Shown here in pieces: positions 58,640 to 64,000 of a stretch of DNA of 64,000 nt (position 1 is its first letter; each line of letters starts with the position of its first letter). The stretch is from Cladopsammia gracilis (taxonomy: Eukaryota > Cnidaria > Anthozoa > Scleractinia > Dendrophylliidae). A model generated the notes under the pieces. The model worked only from the letters and a program-made list of their open reading frames with translations, did no database searches and had not been told where the DNA came from. The position numbers were made by a program, and so were the translations under genes. The stretch covers positions 129,501-193,500 of the forward strand of contig JAJGOT010000261.1 of the NCBI GenBank assembly GCA_022457155.1, written 5' to 3'.

Positions 58640-58849
58640 TTAGCAGTGGAACACCGAAATAAGATAACTCGCCGAAATCGCGTCAAATCGCCCCGAGAAG
58701 CAGGCAAATAAGAAAGAATACAACACAGCAACAGGGTAAGGAAATTTTTTTCACAAAACATTCGAATTTTCAAGTTTAAAAACAAAACCGTTGCATTACC
58801 ATACAAACCTTTATAAATCGAATCTTTGTAACACAATACCGCTCATAAA

Positions 58850-59090
58850 GCAAGGGTCGCGTCCCGGTTATCTGATAGTGAGCTTGGGCCGCCTGTGATG
58901 AGATCAAGGACGAACAGATCGGACAAACAACAATCTCTGACTACACGCTTGTCAGGTCAAGGACGAACAACACTCTCGCTACACGCTTGAGGTGAACGAC
59001 GAACAATCAAACGATGCTCTCGATTCACGCTTGAGATCAAGGACGAACACATCGGACGAACAACACTCTCGCTACTCGCTTGAGGTGGAA
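58850..59090. repeat. ~50-bp tandem repeat adjoining a fold-back end
   Basis: Units contain CAAGGACGAAC, ATCGGAC, AACAACACTCTCGCTAC and CGCTTGAGGT, with about four diverged copies. Immediately left, the segment CCGGTTATCTGATAGTGAGC followed by TTGGGCCGCCTGTG resembles the end of the 33335-33765 element. Confidence 0.7.
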
Positions 59091-60164
59091 TGAGGCAGCC
59101 TGACATCCAACGAGACATGAAGAGGAAACGTCCCAGGTTGACACGCTCGATTTGGATTGGACGGCGGTGCTGCTATTCGTGAGTTTCACGTGATCCAAGG
59201 TCCAAATACGAGTGATGCGCGCAATAAAATTGCGTTATTTGCATTCCATGCATTCGTAGTGGAAGTCCACGCGAATAGAGCAAAAATCGAGTCAGGGCCA
59301 AACTACATAACTGCCGCGCATGCGTTTGTAATAGCAACGTTGAGATTAGGATAATAAAATTTAGTCCCTATTGAGCATGTGTTCCTCGATAGATGGTGGA
59401 TTGAGGTTGTGGCTTATCCCGGATGGTCCGAGTGCGAGTCTCGCTCAACTCTTTTTTTTTTCCTTTTTTTTCCTTCGTCGGACTGTACATTATGAAAGTG
59501 ATGTACTGTTTTGTTTCTTCTTCGTCAAAAAATCCTTACGTTTAATTTTTTTAAAAAAAATATCGAACCGTCATGGAACCGTGTCAGTGTGAAAACGTAA
59601 GCTTAAGGCAATATTGCGTTACGCGTTAGCATTTCTTCTTCACGGGTCGGCTCTTAGTGAGCCTTTGATTAGACATAATTGTAAGCTTATGTTTCTCCGT
59701 AAAAGCACTCAAAACACACGGGAACCAATGCTGCAATGAATTTAAGGCGTCACGAGTTCAAGCTGTGTACAGCTTCTTGTTAATGATAAGATATGAAATC
59801 TTTTAAAAAATTACACCTCCTCCAGCTCTGTCAATATACAAGTCAATATACTCTAATTTGCATAATTATTAACAAACTCTTCAAATCACAATAAAAGAAG
59901 TCGCCATTTTGAAAAAGGCCTTTACCGTGTTTTCAGTCAAATCAAAGCTACAAAACAGTAATTTACTGTGGTACTGTCTGTTATGCTGCACTAGAAGTCC
60001 ATAAGGACTTTGACGGTACTTATAAATGAAAGCTACAAGGTAGTTCTTCATAATAACATTGCTGTTAATTTTCAATATTTCCCACTGAAAACGGACTCGA
60101 TCTGGATCGATCTTTCTGGTTCAATTTATTTTGATCCAGGTTTGGGTACTAATGAAAGCAAAGC

Positions 60165-60640
60165 CATGCAAAACACTTAAAACCTTCTAGCTCTGTAAAG
60201 GGAGCTTGTTAATGTGTTTAAATTATCTTCCTGATCATGCTGGAAAAATTAACTTGCAAAAGTTTATTTTTAAGGCAACAAGAAAAGCAAAGTCAAAGGG
60301 CTTAAAACCTTCTGTTTCTTTAAAAAGGGCTTGTTTGTTTAATTGTCTTTACTGATCACACTGGGAGAAAATTAACTTGTGAAAATCAATGAATAAGCAT
60401 GCATTCTGAATACATGAAAATCTGATACGGCGGACAATGCAGGAAATAGAGTAATGATGGTGCTTGGAGGGAAACTACCGCGCCATAAATTAACGTGGTT
60501 CTATAAACGAAGCTTGTTTATTTGTTTAAATTGTCTTACTAATCATGCTGGGAAAAAGTTAACTTGGTGAAAATCAATTAAGACTGATGCATTCTGAATG
60601 CATGAAATTGTCGACAATGAAGGAAAATAAATAAAGTGTA
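60165..60640. repeat. Diverged direct repeats upstream of the fibrinogen-domain gene
   Basis: Three copies, near 60190-60270, 60300-60400 and 60500-60620, share CTTGTTxxTxTGTTTAAATT, CTGATCA/CTAATCA, TGCTGGGA and AAATTAACTTG. The last two also share GCATTCTGAATxCATGAAA and GACAATG.AGGAAA. They end about 260 bp before the start codon. Confidence 0.65.
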
Positions 60641-60900
60641 AAAAAAAAAAAACATAACTTTGGACAGAAATTCCGAGTCACAAACGTCAGTGGATTTTTC
60701 ATATATCTACACAGAAGACGCCATGTTTCCTGAAATTGATCGAATTCTAGAAATTTATGTTATGTTTTTCATAATTAATGACATGATATGATATCCCTAC
60801 TTGCCCTTGGTCAAATCATCTTTGCACCTGCTCTAGCTCTGCCAGTAATCGGACCAAACAGATTAACTAGCACATGTACTCACTTACTGCCGCGTGAAAT

Positions 60901-63269
60901 ATGGAGGATTTTTTTATTGTTCTAATTTTTAGTACGACCGTATACGGCATGGGCCTCATTTCAGAGCCTCATATGCGTTGGAGGGCTCAAAACTTTGCTG
61001 AGCCAATAGAGGGACGAAAGCTGAATGGAAGCGTGATAAAAGATGTAGACGTAGACTCCGAAATATCTTGTCAGTTTGAATGCCTTGGCGAAGATCAATG
61101 TCAGTCTTACAACTTTGGACCTTCAAAGACCAACCCGGAGAAGTTTGTGTGTCAACTGAGTGACTCTGATCGATTTGTTGGTCTTGCTAACTTTACAGAA
61201 GATGCGGATTTCAAGTATGGAGGACTGCAGGTAACGTTTTGTTCACTAGACTTTCTGAACGTTAATTAACATGAAAAGGTATAAAGTTATGTGCTAACGT
61301 TTTATTGCATCCATATGTAAAGAACTTCACGCAGGCCGCGTGAAGTTGTAAAACACAAAATTTGATTTTATCAACTCTGTTGATATAGGCTGCATGAGGC
61401 TGGTAAACAGGTCAAAGTAACAGTATGTGAGGAATTATGCATTGTTCAAAAACTCATTAATAATTCATAAGCATATTAGCCTATTACACCACGTAAATCG
61501 ATCACGTGCATGAACCTTTATGCCCGGTAAATTTCATCAAACTAAAAAATCTGGGGAGGGCTTTATTTGAATTGAGTCTCAGGGGAAATACGGGTTGAAT
61601 GACTGAATCAATGAAATGCTAATTAGGATCAACCTTTTATATAAAGAATGCTAATGAACATGAAATTTTATATAAAATCTTCATCCTAATTTCCATATGA
61701 AAATAATAAACCCAACAACAACCTTTTAAGCAATGAACTATTTAATAGCAAGCAAACTGTACTAATTAGTTTAACAGCATTTTTCCCAGCTAAGTGAAGC
61801 TTAGTAAGATATTTTGTGCTTTCAAGTTTAAAGAGAATGTGGTGCAAAATACAGTTTGCACGAAATACAACCATGTACGCTTTCTAACAAAGCAACTAAA
61901 ACAAGCAAGAAACTTTTCATATTTTAAATGAAACTGATGATATATTTACCTTCCTTCTTCCTTCCCAAGAAAAGACACGGCACTGCTACCGTTTGCTTCT
62001 TTCAAGCATCGTTGTAGACCACAGACGATGCTGTATAAACTAATCCGTACTTCAAACGATCGAAATATGCTACCACAAGAAATCTAAAATTCGAATATCC
62101 CACCGCCCGTAGCGCAATTGTTTGTGCTCCTTAGGGACACGCTTTGCGAGGAATGTTTTTGAAGCCTCGAGTTTTAAAACCTGATAATACACTACTGCTC
62201 GTTTTTTAAACAGTACATAGCTCTTATCCGTACATTATATGTTTCTTGACAACAAAGCCTAAGGGGTTAAAACAATGAATATATTGTCATAAAGTCATTT
62301 TACGATTAATTGTAAAGAAAATTTCAAAGTGATAGACAAAGGAAAAAATAACACCAAATACTCAATGTTGATATATACCACTGAAGAAGGAAACTGATCG
62401 TTGTGTATGTGTGTTTTAAAACAGAGTGCCTGTGAGACGGATAGGTCACCTTGTGGTGACAAAGGAGTCTGCATCCCCATCTATCAGAAAAACAGCGTAC
62501 GATGCAATTGCGACGATGGCTATACTGGAACACCTTGCAGTAAGTGAAAGGTCGATAATTATGCACTTATGAGAGACCACACCGGGGAGTAGTTACACCG
62601 GGTGCATAGGGGGAATCACACGGGACTTACACATCCAGTCTTTTGTCATCGAATAAAAAATATTGGGAGGGGGGATGAACATTTGAATTGGATGATAACC
62701 CGGGAAATCACCACGTAAGGGGAAATTATTGATATAATGGTGCAAATCCCTGGGAATTCACAGCGGTCACCCCACGGTTGGTCGTTGACAAAACCCATTC
62801 ACTTTTATTTTACTGAGTTAATGATCTTTGCTAAAGTTCTTTAATTTTAACCAACAGAACCCAAGAGCTGCGCCCAACTCCGTCAAGATGGTTTCACATC
62901 TGATGGCCTGTACACCATCAATCCGGATGGCGGCAAACCAATACAAGTGCTGTGTGACATGACCACGGACGGTGGAGGCTGGACCGTGTTTCAGAGACGT
63001 TTTGACGGCTCGGTCGATTTCTTCCTTGTCTGGGAGTACTACAAACACGGGTTTGGAGATCTGAACGGCGAGTTCTGGCTTGGAAACGACAACCTTCACC
63101 GTTTGACAGCTGTCTATGATGTGAAGTTTAGAGTTGACTTGGAGGATTTTGATAGCAACACAAGATACGCTGAGTACACGATTTTCAAAGTAGCTGATGA
63201 GGGAGATAAATACCGGCTTTTGGTTGGAGGATACAATGGCACGGCTGGTGACTCAATGTCTTATTCAAA
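60901..63269 (+). CDS. Secreted PAN-EGF-fibrinogen-domain protein, 3'-incomplete
   Basis: Probable extracellular lectin- or matrix-like protein. Exons 60901-61230, 62425-62539 and 62858-63269 join in phase to 285 codons, and the third ends at a GTAAGA donor in phase 2. One domain falls in each exon. Exon 1 has a hydrophobic start (MEDFFIVLIFSTTVYG, a likely signal peptide) and a PAN/apple domain (SCQFECLGEDQCQSYNF, KFVCQLSD). Exon 2 is an EGF-like domain with six spaced Cys (CGDKGVC, VRCNCDDGYTGTPC). Exon 3 is the N-terminal two-thirds of a fibrinogen-related domain (SCAQLRQDGFTSDGLYTI, CDMTTDGGGWTVFQRRFDGS, GEFWLGNDNLHRLT). The C-terminal ligand-binding part of the domain is missing and must lie beyond the window. 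Sugar or microbe recognition is known for FReD proteins generally and is inference here. Confidence 0.92.
61231..62424 (+). other. Intron 1 of the fibrinogen-domain gene
   Basis: No coding or repeat element was recognised beyond a short palindromic CACGCAGGCCGCGTG motif near 61330. The intron is AT-rich and ends with TTTTAAAACAG. Confidence 0.6.
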
Positions 63270-64000
63270 GTAAGAAAATTGAATGCTTTTTTATAACTTG
63301 CTTTCTGGACTCGACTGACAATTTGACATCTTTCATAATTAGAAGAAGAAGCATTTATGTACCAACCTTTTTCGTCACGTGTATTTGTAGTCGTGTGACT
63401 TGAAATCACCTTATTTTTGATGGTAAAAACCTTTTGACAAAAATGGGGAAGGGAAAGCACTTAACAATTTTGATAACGTAAGACATCAAAATGCTTAGAA
63501 GAGGCGCCGTTGCAATGTCATTCCGTCTTTATGGTTGTATCCATATATATCATTGTAACGGTTAAAATCTTTGGATAAAAAATGGGTAAAAGAAAGCTAC
63601 ATTAAATTCACCTTGTTAAGAAGACGTTTATATTTTTATTATTATTTTCAAAATATGTGACAAAAAGAACATATGCGATAGATACAAACGAAAAACGAAG
63701 TCAAATCGCAACGGCTCTTCTTTTGGTATCATGGATTTTCTTGCACTACTTTGCGACATATTTTTCAAACAACCCCGTTCCTACAGTTCCCACTGAAGAA
63801 GGATATCATTATAAAACGTTTAAATGCAGAGGACCACTCAACATTACGATAAATTAGTGGTAACTTTCTTTCCGGATCTCCTTTATAAAGGGATGCGAGT
63901 ACTAGACGTCACCCAAAGTGTAGATATCCTTTTATCCAAGTATCCTTTTACCTTACTTAGGTCCTCAAAGCAACGACGTCACCAAACGTCTTCAATCCTT
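63270..64000. other. Start of the next intron, no exon seen
   Basis: A continuation of the fibrinogen domain (the WSG-type calcium/ligand region) is not found here in any phase, so the next exon lies past the right edge. Short frames at 63657-63857 and elsewhere show no domain. Confidence 0.55.

Larger units (their letters stand above)
57816..60900. other. Intergenic region before the fibrinogen-domain gene
   Basis: Holds a MITE (58269-58639), a fold-back-related end plus a tandem array (58850-59090), a T-rich tract (59450-59470), and diverged repeats at 60165-60640. No recognised coding region is seen. Confidence 0.5.

Overview
The window looks like animal nuclear DNA, most likely from an anthozoan cnidarian such as a coral or sea anemone. 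It is AT-rich, with intron-containing genes of bilaterian/cnidarian type, GT-AG introns, many short terminal-inverted-repeat elements, a tRNA-derived SINE, LINE remnants, and a PAN-EGF-fibrinogen-domain secreted protein of a style common in corals. The taxonomic call is an inference from style and repeats, not from a diagnostic marker.

Five protein genes can be read exon by exon with consistent splice phases. (1) TALPID3/KIAA0586, a centriole/ciliogenesis scaffold, fills 1191-32244 on the + strand: 28 phase-consistent exons coding 1650 residues, with the 5' end outside the window. (2) An intronless IRF2BP-family gene (12729-14540, +) lies wholly inside a 12.2-kb TALPID3 intron, on the same strand. 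(3) An LC3C-like ATG8 gene (MAP1LC3 family; 34712-36980, +, four exons) follows TALPID3. The two are separated by a large nested palindrome built from two identical inverted 379-bp elements around another fold-back element. (4) A divergent annexin gene lies on the - strand (56615-42501). It has five shared exons and two alternative 14-codon first exons, each with its own copy of a duplicated upstream region. Both first exons start Met-Gly-Cys, an N-myristoylation/palmitoylation type N-terminus. (5) A secreted PAN/apple + EGF + fibrinogen-related-domain gene starts at 60901 (+) and runs off the right end.

The rest is accessory sequence: at least ten MITE-like or fold-back elements (one with an 8-bp target duplication, two with TTAA ends), several minisatellites (a 12/24-bp VNTR in a TALPID3 intron, a 33-34-bp array whose units each carry an inverted CCAAT box), microsatellites, a nested LINE remnant and a SINE. 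A possible two-exon 47-residue microprotein on the + strand straddles an annexin exon on the opposite strand. No CRISPR array, bacterial operon, rRNA or intact tRNA gene was seen.
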